DNA of 64,000 nucleotides. Origin: Pseudarthrobacter sp. AL07 (GTDB taxonomy: Bacteria > Actinomycetota > Actinomycetes > Actinomycetales > Micrococcaceae). Of the stretch, positions 40,130 to 47,939 are shown one piece after another. Numbering within the stretch: position 1 is the first letter of the stretch; every line of letters starts with the position of its first letter. The DNA lies in assembly GCF_029960665.1 (NCBI RefSeq), contig NZ_JASBRB010000012.1, positions 1-64,000 of the forward strand, written 5' to 3'. A program made the translations under genes and the position numbers. Below the pieces are notes generated by a model. That model was not told the origin of the DNA, searched no databases, and saw nothing but the letters and a program-made list of their open reading frames with translations.

Positions 40130-40603
40130 ATGATGGACAATTTCACGCCCGGTCCCTTCACTGAGGAATTGGTCACAGCAGGCATCCCGACGGACCTCCA
40201 CGACTGGCTCGGCCACATGGGCATCGGCGCGCTGGTCGTGAAGATGGGGATCCACTTCCTGGAGATGCGCCCGGCACGGACGGTGGCCACCATGCCGGTG
40301 GAAGGGAACACCCAGGTGGCGGGCATCCTGCACGGCGGCGCCCATGTGGTGCTGGCCGAGACGCTGGGATCTTTCGCTGCCGGGATGCACGCTGGCCCGG
40401 GCAGGCACGCCTTGGGCATTGAAGTCAGCGCGACACACCACCGTGCGATCGCCGCGGGCACCGTAACAGGCACCTGCACGGCAATCCACCTGGGCCGGAC
40501 CCTGACAACGCATGAAATTGTGATGACCGACGAAAAAGGCCGCCGCCTCTCCACGGCACGCATCACCAACATGCTGCGGGACAACGAGCCGGCGGAGGCC
40601 TGA
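40130..40603 (+). CDS. PaaI-type hotdog-fold thioesterase
   Basis: This 157-residue acyl-CoA thioesterase has the hotdog core GILHGGAHVVLAETLGSFAAG near residue 65, with the HGG...E pattern of the PaaI/YbdB group, preceded by HMGIGALVVKMG. Two adjacent ATG codons (40130 and 40133) are possible starts. It is divergent from polA, with start codons almost touching or overlapping, so the two promoters must lie within each other's 5' coding ends. The acyl substrate is unknown. Confidence 0.87.
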   Translation: MMDNFTPGPFTEELVTAGIPTDLHDWLGHMGIGALVVKMGIHFLEMRPARTVATMPVEGNTQVAGILHGGAHVVLAETLGSFAAGMHAGPGRHALGIEVSATHHRAIAAGTVTGTCTAIHLGRTLTTHEIVMTDEKGRRLSTARITNMLRDNEPAEA

Positions 40604-40624
40604 CAGCTTGAGGCAGTCAGGCCG

Positions 40625-41182
40625 CTAGCGGGTCGGATCCGGGGCTGTGAGGGTGTAACGCAACTCCACGATCCCCCGCCCCATGGTGCGGGACGCCGTC
40701 AACTCCAGCGGCGTCGTCGGGCCTTTCAAAGGGAGCAGCCGCTTCCCCTCGCCCAGGACGACCGGGATGACCGACAGGATGAGTTCGTCCAGCAGCCCGG
40801 CATCGGCGAATTGCGCAGCGAGGTTGCCGCCGCCCACCACCCATACGTTCTTCTCACCGGCGTGATCCTTGAAGTCCTGGATGAACTCCTCGACGGGACC
40901 GCGGATGAAAGTTATGTCCGTGCCGGCCGGGGCCACGTGTTCGTGCCGGGTAAACACATAGCAGGGTATGGAAGGGTACGGCCAGTTTCCGGGTTCGTGC
41001 TCCATCAGCCAGGCGAATGTCTCGCCGCCCATAACAATGCAGCCGACGGCGGCCATGAAGTTTTCGTAGCTTTCCTTGCCGCCCTCGAAGCCGTCGAATT
41101 CGAGGAGCCAGGCCAGGTCATCCTTCGGGGTGGCAATGAAGCCGTCGATGGAGGCCGCGACGAAATACTGGATCCTGCACAT
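40625..41182 (-). CDS. Dihydrofolate reductase-like (RibD C-terminal domain) protein
   Basis: This 185-residue oxidoreductase-fold protein has FVAASIDGFIATPKDDLAWL at the N-terminus, VMGGETFAWL near residue 50, and VWVVGGGNLAAQFADAGLLDEL near residue 113, all typical of the RibD C-terminal/DHFR-like superfamily. Members often have no known substrate. It is convergent with the thioesterase gene. Confidence 0.85.
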   Translation of the reverse strand: MCRIQYFVAASIDGFIATPKDDLAWLLEFDGFEGGKESYENFMAAVGCIVMGGETFAWLMEHEPGNWPYPSIPCYVFTRHEHVAPAGTDITFIRGPVEEFIQDFKDHAGEKNVWVVGGGNLAAQFADAGLLDELILSVIPVVLGEGKRLLPLKGPTTPLELTASRTMGRGIVELRYTLTAPDPTR

Positions 41183-41219
41183 GGAACCAGAGTAGCGCTG
41201 CGGTGGACGGGCTGAAGGG

Positions 41220-41441
41220 CTACTTGCTGAAGTAAGGAATTATCAGGTAGAGCCCGAACAGCACAGCCAGGCCGCAGAGGCCAAAGCAGAGGTAGGCGAA
41301 GTAGCGCTTGGCGCGGGGTGAGGCCTGCTCAGCGTCGCCGGCGATGGCCGTCAGCCGCACGCCCAGCGAATACAGGACCACCACCGTTACTGCGGACACC
41401 AGGGTGGTGCCGGCCACGGTCAAGAGTTCCAACCACTTCAT
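41220..41441 (-). CDS. Small two-helix membrane protein, PiT partner
   Basis: This 73-residue protein has two hydrophobic helices (about residues 5-30 and 48-70) around a short charged loop (GDAEQASPRAKRYFAY). Its ATG overlaps the stop of the phosphate transporter gene (ATGA), so it is translated with it. A small membrane protein coupled to pit recurs in actinobacteria; its function is unknown and I assume an accessory role. Confidence 0.75.
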   Translation of the reverse strand: MKWLELLTVAGTTLVSAVTVVVLYSLGVRLTAIAGDAEQASPRAKRYFAYLCFGLCGLAVLFGLYLIIPYFSK

Positions 41442-42682
41442 AGCTGCGCGTCCTTCTGCTGGTCTGCCATGGCGGCGTCCTTCTGCCGGCTCGGCTTGGC
41501 ACGGGCCCGGGCGAGGGCTTTCTTCTTGGCGAAGCGGACGGCCTGGCCCGCTTCTTCGACTTCCACGGCATTGTGGTGGCCCACCGACGACTTGCGGGAG
41601 TAGACGAACATAAACAGCACCGCCGCGGTGCCGGCGACGGCGGCAATCGCCACACCCACCACGCCCGTCTTCACGAGCAGCGCGGTCAGCGCGCCCACAA
41701 TACCGGCAGCAGGAAGCGTAAACAGCCAGCCCAGGGCGATCTTGCCCACCATGTTCCAGCGCACCGTGGTGCCTTTGCGGCCCATGCCGGACCCGATCAC
41801 GGAGCCGGATGCCACCTGCGTGGTGGAGAGGGCGAAGCCCAGGTGGGAGGAAGCCAGAATGGCTGAAGCGGTGCTGGTCTCGGCCGCGAAGCCCTGGGCG
41901 GGCTTGACCTCGGTGAGTCCGGAGCCCATGGTCCGGATGATGCGCCAGCCGCCTGCGTAGGTGCCAACAGCGATGGCCAATGCGCACGCCGTGATGACCC
42001 AGAGCTGCGGGCCCGAGCCCGGGGCCTGGGTGCCGGCGGAAATCAGCACCAGCGTGATAATGCCCATGGTCTTCTGGGCGTCGTTGGTTCCGTGGGCCAG
42101 CGCCACGAGGCTGGAGGTGAAGATCTGGCCGGTGCGGAACCCGCCGCGCTTCTGCGTCAGTTTGCTGCCGGTGTCAGGATCGTGCCGGGATGTCAGCGCA
42201 TAGGCGAGCCGCGTGCAGAGGTACGCCACAAGGCCGGCAATGAGCGGGGCGAAGACAGCGGGGAGGATGACCTTTTGGAGCAAGGTTTCCAGGTTCACGG
42301 AATTAAAACCGATGCCGGCGATGGCCGCGCCGATCAGCCCGCCGAACAACGCATGGGATGAGCTGGACGGCACGCCTTTGAGCCAGGTGATCATGTTCCA
42401 GAGGATGGCACCCATAAGCCCGGCGAAAATTATGTCCGGGGTGATCTGGACACCGTCGGAGCCTTCCCGGATGATGCCGCCGGAGACTGTTTTGGCCACT
42501 TCCGTTGAAAGGAAGGCACCAACCAGGTTCAGGATTGCGGCGAGGGTCACTGCCGTCTTCGGTTTAATGGCACCGGTGGCGATGGGCGTAGCCATCGCAT
42601 TGGCGGTGTCGTGGAAGCCGTTAGTGAAGTCAAAAAATAGTGCCAGTCCGATGACCAGCGCCACCATAAAGGTGATGTCCAC
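41438..42682 (-). CDS. pit: Inorganic phosphate transporter, PiT family
   Basis: This 414-residue low-affinity phosphate symporter has about ten membrane helices. The duplicated PiT signatures are FFDFTNGFHDTANAMATPIATGA near residue 20 and VALAHGTNDAQKTMGI near residue 195. The KGVPSSSSHALFGGLIGA segment near residue 100 is also diagnostic. A basic cytoplasmic tail ends the protein. Paired 8-bp repeats upstream may be a phosphate-response box. Confidence 0.93.
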   Translation of the reverse strand: MDITFMVALVIGLALFFDFTNGFHDTANAMATPIATGAIKPKTAVTLAAILNLVGAFLSTEVAKTVSGGIIREGSDGVQITPDIIFAGLMGAILWNMITWLKGVPSSSSHALFGGLIGAAIAGIGFNSVNLETLLQKVILPAVFAPLIAGLVAYLCTRLAYALTSRHDPDTGSKLTQKRGGFRTGQIFTSSLVALAHGTNDAQKTMGIITLVLISAGTQAPGSGPQLWVITACALAIAVGTYAGGWRIIRTMGSGLTEVKPAQGFAAETSTASAILASSHLGFALSTTQVASGSVIGSGMGRKGTTVRWNMVGKIALGWLFTLPAAGIVGALTALLVKTGVVGVAIAAVAGTAAVLFMFVYSRKSSVGHHNAVEVEEAGQAVRFAKKKALARARAKPSRQKDAAMADQQKDAQL

Positions 42683-42746
42683 CTGTTGCCCAATCTGCAG
42701 AGACGACGTTCAGCAGTTCCGTTGCCCCCGTCTGCCCTGCACAGCG

Positions 42747-42765
42747 TAATTCACCTTTAGTTCAC
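42747..42765 (-). promoter_or_regulatory. Candidate phosphate-response box upstream of pit
   Basis: On the minus strand GTGAACTA (42758-42765) and GTGAATTA (42747-42754) form 8-bp tandem repeats with a 3-bp spacer, 65-83 bp before the pit start. Corynebacterium PhoR binds loosely conserved 8-bp tandem repeats with a 3-bp spacer. The assignment is by analogy only. Confidence 0.35.
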
Positions 42766-42830
42766 GTGGAATGACCTGCGGTGTTAACAGAGCCGGGTTG
42801 AAACCTTATCGATCGTACGCGCCCCTGGCA

Positions 42831-43080
42831 TCAGGTCAAAAACAGCTGCTTGGTGGCAAACGCGCTGACTGCGGCCAGTTCAGCTGGAGAAATTCCCCGG
42901 CGGGGATCGGGCGACACCGTCAGGATCCGCGGGCCCAGGAAAGCGGCCCAGCCCATTGCTTGCTCTTCATACCGGAGTTGGTCGTCGATCCACACGATGC
43001 CATCCGGGTCGCTGGCCGCCAGGTCCTCTTGGAGGGCGGCCAGCTTCCACCACCCCTCCCCCGTTCCGCAGCCCTCCGCC
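42831..43080 (-). pseudogene. 3' remnant of a HAD-like hypothetical gene
   Basis: An open minus-strand frame without any usable start codon encodes GEGWWKLAALQEDL, then DGIVWIDDQLRYEEQAMGW, FLGPRILTVSPDPRRGIS and PAELAAVSAFATK before the stop at 42831-42833. The VWIDDQL and SPDPRRGIS elements look like the C-terminus of a HAD-type actinobacterial protein whose N-terminal part is missing. Upstream of the glycines the frame turns cysteine-rich and loses resemblance to any domain. I call it a decayed gene. Confidence 0.6.
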
Positions 43081-43148
43081 GTTAAGCAGGGCCAGCAGCT
43101 GCCGCCCAGACCGATGGCAGGGCACTTGCATGACTTAGGGAGTTCCTG

Positions 43149-43345
43149 TTACCACACCGGAGTGCCTTCGGGCCGGTATATGACAGCTTTTCCGTCGTCT
43201 TGAACGATGAGCCGGGTTCCGGGGTTGTTATCTGTCTTGCTGTCCCACACGTAGTCCTCGTCCCTGGACGTAGAGCACGAGGTTCCCGTCCGCCTGGTAC
43301 ATCAACCCGTAGAAGCCTCTAGCGGCCCGGGCTGTGGGGGTGAAA
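43149..43345 (-). pseudogene. Fragment of a bulb-type (mannose-binding) lectin gene, frameshifted
   Basis: The minus strand reads FYGLMYQADGNLVLYVQ, then after skipping one G reads DEDYVWDSKTDNNPGTRL and VQDDGKAVIYRPEGTPVW before a stop at 43149. MYQADGNLVLY and VQDDGKAVIY are the repeated QxDxNxVxY motifs of B_lectin domains. No start codon or signal peptide precedes it. It is a remnant of a secreted lectin-like protein. Confidence 0.65.
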
Positions 43346-43405
43346 AGCCGTTTCGGGCTGCATTGTCATGACTACTGCTTGATTTGGTCGTCATCGATAA
43401 GCAAA

Positions 43406-43699
43406 TTAGGAGTGCGGCCAGGCTCTGGGTTCGGTAGCGATCCCGGTACCGTCCCTCGGTGCACGGTCCAGTCCCCTTATCAGGATCAGATGTTCCCGGA
43501 GCACGGCGACGTGGTCATCCGGGTGGGCAGCGAGAAGGCTGTGCAGAGTGGCCTCGACAGATGCGGCTTCCGGGTCGGTCAGAAGCGCTTGAATGATGCC
43601 ACGGGCCTGGTCTTGCAGCGACATGACTGTGTCGTTTTCTGGTCCTCCGGCGCGGGGTGCCGTAGCGTGCACGGGAATTTGGGGATTGTCAAAGTTCAT
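43406..43699 (-). CDS. Hypothetical small protein
   Basis: This 97-residue protein is not recognised. The ATG at 43699 has a GGAAAGGA site upstream, better than the longer frame. The middle, DQARGIIQALLTDPEAASVEATLHSLLAAHPDDHVAVL, is helical and resembles no family I can name. It is soluble with no signal peptide. It is the last gene of the minus-strand group that begins with the ABC-2 transporter. Confidence 0.6.
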   Translation of the reverse strand: MNFDNPQIPVHATAPRAGGPENDTVMSLQDQARGIIQALLTDPEAASVEATLHSLLAAHPDDHVAVLREHLILIRGLDRAPRDGTGIATEPRAWPHS

Positions 43700-43773
43700 C
43701 GGCTCGTCCTTTCCTTGGGAACGTTCTCTCTGGGGACCTGCCGGCAACGCCCTGGTCCGTTGCACCCTTTCAT

Positions 43774-44505
43774 TTATGGGACCGTGCATGTGTGTGCGGG
43801 CCGCATCGGCGGCTGCGGGTCCTCGGGATGATTGGTTTCCAAGGACACCGGCTGGCTGGGAGTTTCGCTTTGGAATGGCGGCGCAGCGGGGCCCTGACTG
43901 GTTCGGGCTTTGATCCTTTTTCGGACGTACCAGGCTGCCGCCGCGGCCGTGAGGACGGCCAGTAGTGCGATGGTTACTGTGGGTCCGAAGGTTTTGGCGG
44001 CCGTGAGGTAGGCGTTTCCGGCGAAGTATCCGGCGAGGACTACCGCGGCCCCCCAGATGGTGCCTCCGGCGATGTTGAAGGCCAGAAATCGGCGGTAGGG
44101 CATGTGGGATAGCCCGGCGAGGGCGGGCATGACGGCGCGGAAGAACGCGGTGAACCGGCCTAGGAACACGGCCGATCCTCCCTTGCGGGCGAGCAGGTCC
44201 CGTGCCCGGTCCAGTTGCGGCCGGCGTTTTTGGAGCAGGGGGATCTGCAGGATCCGGGACCCGAAGTGGCGGCCGATCTGGTATCCGACGGTGTCTCCGA
44301 TGATGGCTGCGGCGACGACGAGAAGCAGGATTAGCCAGAGTTGGAGATGGTGCTGGCTGGCCAGGACCCCGCCGAGGACGGCTGCGGTTTCGCCGGGCAG
44401 GATGAATCCGATGAACAGGGCGTCTTCGGCGAAGACCAGGGCAGTAATGATCAGGTAGGCGGGCAGGGGCCCGGCGTTGCGGATGGCATCGATGATCCAG
44501 GTCAT
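43774..44505 (-). CDS. DedA-family membrane protein
   Basis: This 243-residue protein has about five to six membrane helices. FAEDALFIGFILPGE near residue 25 and GRFTAFFRAVMPALAGLSHM near residue 115 are the DedA signature regions. DedA/VTT-fold proteins act as undecaprenyl-phosphate or phospholipid flippases and affect resistance to antimicrobial peptides. The C-terminal 40 residues are proline-rich and cytoplasmic. The ATG overlaps the stop of a 26-residue leader ORF. Confidence 0.9.
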   Translation of the reverse strand: MTWIIDAIRNAGPLPAYLIITALVFAEDALFIGFILPGETAAVLGGVLASQHHLQLWLILLLVVAAAIIGDTVGYQIGRHFGSRILQIPLLQKRRPQLDRARDLLARKGGSAVFLGRFTAFFRAVMPALAGLSHMPYRRFLAFNIAGGTIWGAAVVLAGYFAGNAYLTAAKTFGPTVTIALLAVLTAAAAAWYVRKRIKARTSQGPAAPPFQSETPSQPVSLETNHPEDPQPPMRPAHTCTVP

Positions 44506-44582
44506 GACGTGCGGTCCTGTTCTCGGGCCGCCGGACCGGTTGCTCCTCCAGCGGCCGTCTGGCTCTGGCTCGGGCTCTTCAT
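44502..44582 (-). CDS. Possible leader peptide ORF upstream of dedA
   Basis: An ATG at 44582 with GGAG 8 nt upstream opens a 26-codon frame (MKSPSQSQTAAGGATGPAA, then REQDRTS). It ends in TGA overlapping the dedA ATG (ATGA). The good ribosome site and the coupling suggest it delivers ribosomes to dedA. The peptide has no recognisable domain. Confidence 0.45.
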   Translation of the reverse strand: MKSPSQSQTAAGGATGPAAREQDRTS

Positions 44583-44632
44583 GGTGGGTCTCCTGCGGGT
44601 TCGTATCGGTACTACCAGCATGGATGATGACG

Positions 44633-44649
44633 CCTGAGGGGATCCTGAG
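44633..44649 (+). promoter_or_regulatory. CCTGAG direct-repeat box upstream of leader ORF/dedA
   Basis: CCTGAG (44633-44638) and CCTGAG (44644-44649) are exact copies with an 11-bp period. The box lies 51-67 bp before the leader ORF start. It is the perfect form of a motif found in several control regions of this island, and it resembles the PmrA box layout. Confidence 0.6.
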
Positions 44650-44690
44650 GCTTGTCCCGGAACCGTCGCGTGGCCCGGCAGCAGCCCGTG

Positions 44691-45269
44691 TCAGTCTAGT
44701 TTTTCGCCGGTGCCCTTGGCTTTGGTGGCGGTGGCGGTGGCTGGTGCGAGTCCGGGCGCGGCGGCCTCAACGCTGATTTTTACTTCGTTGGTTGAGGTGC
44801 GGTAGAGGCTGTATTTGTTTTCCGTGTAGTGCCCGGGGCCGTTGCCGTTGTCGAAATACACGGTGGCGGACGTGTCCGGCGCCAGGGTCAGTCCGTCCAG
44901 CTTCTGGTAGTAGGACTCCGTTTGTCCCGTGGCTGAATCCGTCATGGTGTAGTACACCTCGATACTGCTGATCGGGGCGGGGGTGGAGTTGCTCAGGGTG
45001 AACTGGAGCCGGTCCGGAATGGCGGCGTTGGTTTGCGGGTCGGTGTTGTCTTCGGCCTTGGCTTTGCTGATGGTGAGTCCCGGGGCGGTTCCGGTGGTGG
45101 CGATGGGGTTTTTGGTGACGGGCAGCACGGTGGCCGCCGGGGCTGTTGATGAGGGCTGGGCCGATGGTGTGGGGGCCCCGAGGGTCCCCTGCCAGATCAG
45201 GATCGCGGCCAGGGCGGCGATGACGACCAGTGCCAGGGGAAGAATTTTCTGGAGGGTGAGCGTCTTCAT
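44691..45269 (-). CDS. Membrane-anchored extracellular protein of the ABC-2 operon
   Basis: This 192-residue protein has an N-terminal hydrophobic anchor (ILPLALVVIAALAAILIW, about residues 9-26), then a proline/threonine-rich stretch and a globular domain ending in alanine/threonine repeats. No family is recognised. SIEVYYTMTDSATGQTESYYQKL and YFDNGNGPGHYTENKYSLYR suggest a beta-rich fold. The chosen ATG has GAAAGG upstream; the longer frame is an artefact. It is 4 bp after the permease gene, so it probably works with the transporter outside the membrane. Confidence 0.75.
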   Translation of the reverse strand: MKTLTLQKILPLALVVIAALAAILIWQGTLGAPTPSAQPSSTAPAATVLPVTKNPIATTGTAPGLTISKAKAEDNTDPQTNAAIPDRLQFTLSNSTPAPISSIEVYYTMTDSATGQTESYYQKLDGLTLAPDTSATVYFDNGNGPGHYTENKYSLYRTSTNEVKISVEAAAPGLAPATATATKAKGTGEKLD

Positions 45270-45273
45270 TGTT

Positions 45274-46242
45274 CTAGGCCTTTCGGAGGAGTTTGTCCCG
45301 GGTGCCGGCCAGGAGTGCTGCGGTGATGGCCGCCGCGAAACCGGCGAGGAGCCAGAGGCTGTGGTTGAACGTCCCTGCCCACACAAATGCAGGGCTCTGT
45401 TGGTTGTACTGGTTTTTGATGCCGAGCCAGGCGAAGAGGGGGCGTTCATATTGTTTGGTCAGGGAGGTTTGTTCGATGAGGTCGCGGGCTGTTTCGTAGC
45501 CGGTGAAGTTGGCCATGACGGCGTGTTCGTGGGCTTTGTCGATTTGGAGGCTCGCGAAGAGGCCGCCGGGGATCTGGTTGTCCGGGTCCATGGTGTCGCC
45601 GATTTGCGGGATGATCAGGACCACCACGAGCCAGAGGACCAGGGCCAGGATCAGCCCGGTAGCCGGGGCCCGGGTGAGGGCGGCCAGGGCCAGCGCCGCG
45701 AGGGACCACAGGGTGAGGTAGATGGTGGTGTGGGCTGCGGCGATGAGCAGCCGGATGAGGTCTGTTCCCGTCAGGGGGGCGTTGCCGGCGATGAGCAAGG
45801 TCGCGGTGATGACGGCGAACAGGGCGGTGGTGACGGCGGTCCAGATGATCAGGGCGGCCAGGATTTTCCCGGCGGCGAAGCTGTGCCTGCCAAGAGGGCG
45901 GGTGAAAAGCAGTTGCAGGGTCCCGTTGTTCTTCTCCTTGGCGATCAGTCCGTAGCCGAGGATTACGGCGAAGAGGCTCCCGACGATTTCCAGGTATTCC
46001 ATGCCAGCCCGGAGCATCTGTAGCGGGAAAAGGTCAGGCGGCGGCGCGGTCACGGCACCACCGCTGGCTTGAAGGGCCGCGAGATAGGTGTTGTAATCGG
46101 CAGTTTTGGTCCGGAAGTCCGCGGCCGCGACGAGGACGGTGAGCACGACGACGACGGCCAGGAAGAGGATGAGCAGCCTTACGGAACGGTTGCGGGAGAG
46201 GTCCCGGAGTTCCTTCTGGCACAGCGTGATGAGGCTAGTCAT
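45274..46242 (-). CDS. ABC-2 type permease, NosY/GldF-like
   Basis: This 322-residue membrane protein has about six helices. It begins ITLCQKELRDLSRNRSVR, typical of ABC-2 permeases, with a first helix at about 22-42 and a large extracellular loop. The GYGLIAKEKNNGTLQLLFTRP segment near residue 97 is the family's cytoplasmic coupling region. It overlaps the preceding permease gene by 8 bp. With that permease and the ATPase it forms a transporter. Confidence 0.88.
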   Translation of the reverse strand: MTSLITLCQKELRDLSRNRSVRLLILFLAVVVVLTVLVAAADFRTKTADYNTYLAALQASGGAVTAPPPDLFPLQMLRAGMEYLEIVGSLFAVILGYGLIAKEKNNGTLQLLFTRPLGRHSFAAGKILAALIIWTAVTTALFAVITATLLIAGNAPLTGTDLIRLLIAAAHTTIYLTLWSLAALALAALTRAPATGLILALVLWLVVVLIIPQIGDTMDPDNQIPGGLFASLQIDKAHEHAVMANFTGYETARDLIEQTSLTKQYERPLFAWLGIKNQYNQQSPAFVWAGTFNHSLWLLAGFAAAITAALLAGTRDKLLRKA

Positions 46243-47137
46243 GGATTTCCTTTCGCATGCTGGGCCGTCCGGTCAGGACGACCGAGCCGATCCCGGCCAA
46301 GAGGAAGGCCAGGATCACCGTGATCCCGCCGGTCATGGTGCCGGTGGCTTGGGGGTCCTGGAGCAGGATTGCGGCGACGTGTTTGAAGTGCTCCCCGAGT
46401 GACAAGGGACCGGTGAGGGCGGCGGTGAGCGCAAAGATGCCGGTCTGCGGGGCCGTGGGCGGTGTCACGGGGTTCAGCAGCGAGACGGGGTGGACCGCGG
46501 TCCCGAGCAGCGGAAACACGAAGATAATGACGCTCCAGATCACGATGGGGATCAGCAGTGCAGAGGTGTAACTGGATGCGTGGATCCCGCTGAACATGCC
46601 CAGGGCCACGAAGAAGAGCAGGAAGAGCCATGCCACGCTAAAAAGTGCCGTGAGTCGGAGCAGCTGATCGGGTGCGGGGATGGTTCCGGTGACGGCGCTG
46701 ATGCAGGCTGCGCTGATCAGTGCCGAGGTCCCCAGGACGGCGAGGAGTCCCAGGCTGATGCCGGCCATTTTCGCGGACAGGTAGCTGGCCGGGGACAAGC
46801 GCCGGGTCAGGACCAGATCGACCGTCCGGGCACGCCGGTCCCGCATCGCGGACTGGACACCGAGCACGATGGCCAGCAGGGCCCCGATCAGGAGGATGTA
46901 AATGACGGTGTTGCGGGCATAGTAGAGCGGCGGGACATTCCCGAACGGATTGGGGGCACTCGTGAGCCCCTGCCCGGCCGCTGAGTTGTACACCTCGGTG
47001 ACGGTTGCCTTCGCGGCCGAGCCGATAAATGCCGAGGCGGCGGTCATGCCGATGAATATCATCAGGAGCAGTTGGGGCAGGCGTTCACGGCCGGCGCTGC
47101 GCAGTTCGTGGCCGACGGTGGCTACCCAGGGATTCAT
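46235..47137 (-). CDS. ABC-2 type permease
   Basis: This 300-residue membrane protein has about six helices. VGHELRSAGRERLPQLLLMI opens the chain and SAMRDRRARTVDLVLTRRLSP near residue 95 is the coupling segment. The start overlaps the ATPase stop by 4 bp. Two different permeases behind one ATPase suggest a heterodimeric membrane unit. The substrate is unknown. Confidence 0.87.
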   Translation of the reverse strand: MNPWVATVGHELRSAGRERLPQLLLMIFIGMTAASAFIGSAAKATVTEVYNSAAGQGLTSAPNPFGNVPPLYYARNTVIYILLIGALLAIVLGVQSAMRDRRARTVDLVLTRRLSPASYLSAKMAGISLGLLAVLGTSALISAACISAVTGTIPAPDQLLRLTALFSVAWLFLLFFVALGMFSGIHASSYTSALLIPIVIWSVIIFVFPLLGTAVHPVSLLNPVTPPTAPQTGIFALTAALTGPLSLGEHFKHVAAILLQDPQATGTMTGGITVILAFLLAGIGSVVLTGRPSMRKEIHD

Positions 47138-47871
47138 GAGGGGGTGCCTGATTCGATGTGGAGGTAAATATCTTCAAGCGATGCCTGGTCAGGGAACGCC
47201 TCCAGGGTGGCCGCGACGGAGTTCTGGTAGATCAGCCGTCCTGAGCTAAGGATCCCGATGCTGGTGCAGGTCTTGGTCACTTCTGCCAGAAGGTGGGTAT
47301 TCATGAACACGGTCATTCCCACGGACTGGTTGAGGCCGATGATGATCTCCCGCAGTTTGGCCACACCCTGGGGGTCCAGTCCGGAGGTCGGTTCGTCCAG
47401 GAACAGAACCTTCGGTTCGTGCAGGATGGCCTGTGCGATCCCGGCGCGTTGACGCATCCCTTTGCTGAACGTGGACATCAGTTCCTGGCCGTGGCCGGTG
47501 AAGTCCACGGCAGCCAGTGCCGTCTCGATGCGGGCGGCGGGATCCGGTACCCCGGAGAGCCGGGCGAAGAATGTCAGGTTCTCCGCCAGCGTGAGGTTGT
47601 CGTAGAACTGGACATTCTCCGGAAGGTAACCGATCGACCGGCGCACCCGGTCAGCGCCGGTGCTGACGTCGTGGCCCGCTATCCGTGCCGTGCCGGATGA
47701 GGCAGGCAGCAGCGTGGTCAGGATATTCACGGTTGTTGTCTTGCCCGCCCCGTTGTGTCCGAGCAGGCCGAAGATCTCGCCGCTGGGAACTTCGAGGCTC
47801 AGGGCCTCAAGGGCCTGTTTCGACCCGTAGGTCTTAGCCAGCGCACTGGTTTCAATTGCCATTTCCGTCAT
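47134..47871 (-). CDS. ABC transporter ATP-binding protein
   Basis: From the chosen ATG the product is 245 residues. It has Walker A GHNGAGKTTTVN near residue 38, the Q-loop region GYLPENVQFYDNL near 82, the signature FSKGMRQRAGIAQA near 135, Walker B VLFLDEPTSGLDPQG near 157 and the switch histidine in MNTHLLAEV. It is typical of ABC-2 exporters. The frame is open another 23 codons upstream, over the weak CCTGAG box; the ATG at 47871 or one three codons later fits the family best. It leads the transporter operon. Confidence 0.9.
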   Translation of the reverse strand: MTEMAIETSALAKTYGSKQALEALSLEVPSGEIFGLLGHNGAGKTTTVNILTTLLPASSGTARIAGHDVSTGADRVRRSIGYLPENVQFYDNLTLAENLTFFARLSGVPDPAARIETALAAVDFTGHGQELMSTFSKGMRQRAGIAQAILHEPKVLFLDEPTSGLDPQGVAKLREIIIGLNQSVGMTVFMNTHLLAEVTKTCTSIGILSSGRLIYQNSVAATLEAFPDQASLEDIYLHIESGTPS

Positions 47872-47894
47872 GCTTAGCAACTTATGCCGCTGCC

Positions 47895-47911
47895 GATAAG
47901 AGAACCCTGAG
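47895..47911 (+). promoter_or_regulatory. Weak CCTGAG-type box upstream of the ABC ATPase
   Basis: GATAAG (47895-47900) and CCTGAG (47906-47911) have the same 11-bp period as the better boxes in the island, but the first half matches only three of six positions. It lies 24-40 bp before the ATPase start. Confidence 0.3.
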
Positions 47912-47939
47912 GATGCGCCGAACCCTTCGGATTCCGGCA

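Larger units (their letters stand above)
42683..43405. other. Region without intact genes between pit and the accessory island
   Basis: No complete gene is visible in 723 bp. The part next to pit should hold its promoter and the paired repeats at 42747-42765. The rest contains two gene remnants on the minus strand, described separately. No repeat or attachment site flanks the remnants as far as I can see. Confidence 0.7.

Noticed and set aside
40111..40584. N-terminal extension of polA by about 158 codons
   Set aside because: The extension is the antisense of the thioesterase gene and has a low-complexity composition unlike PolA.
41442..41987. Upstream extension of the small PiT-partner gene
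   Set aside because: It runs antiframe through pit; the ATG overlapping the pit stop gives the sensible 73-residue protein.
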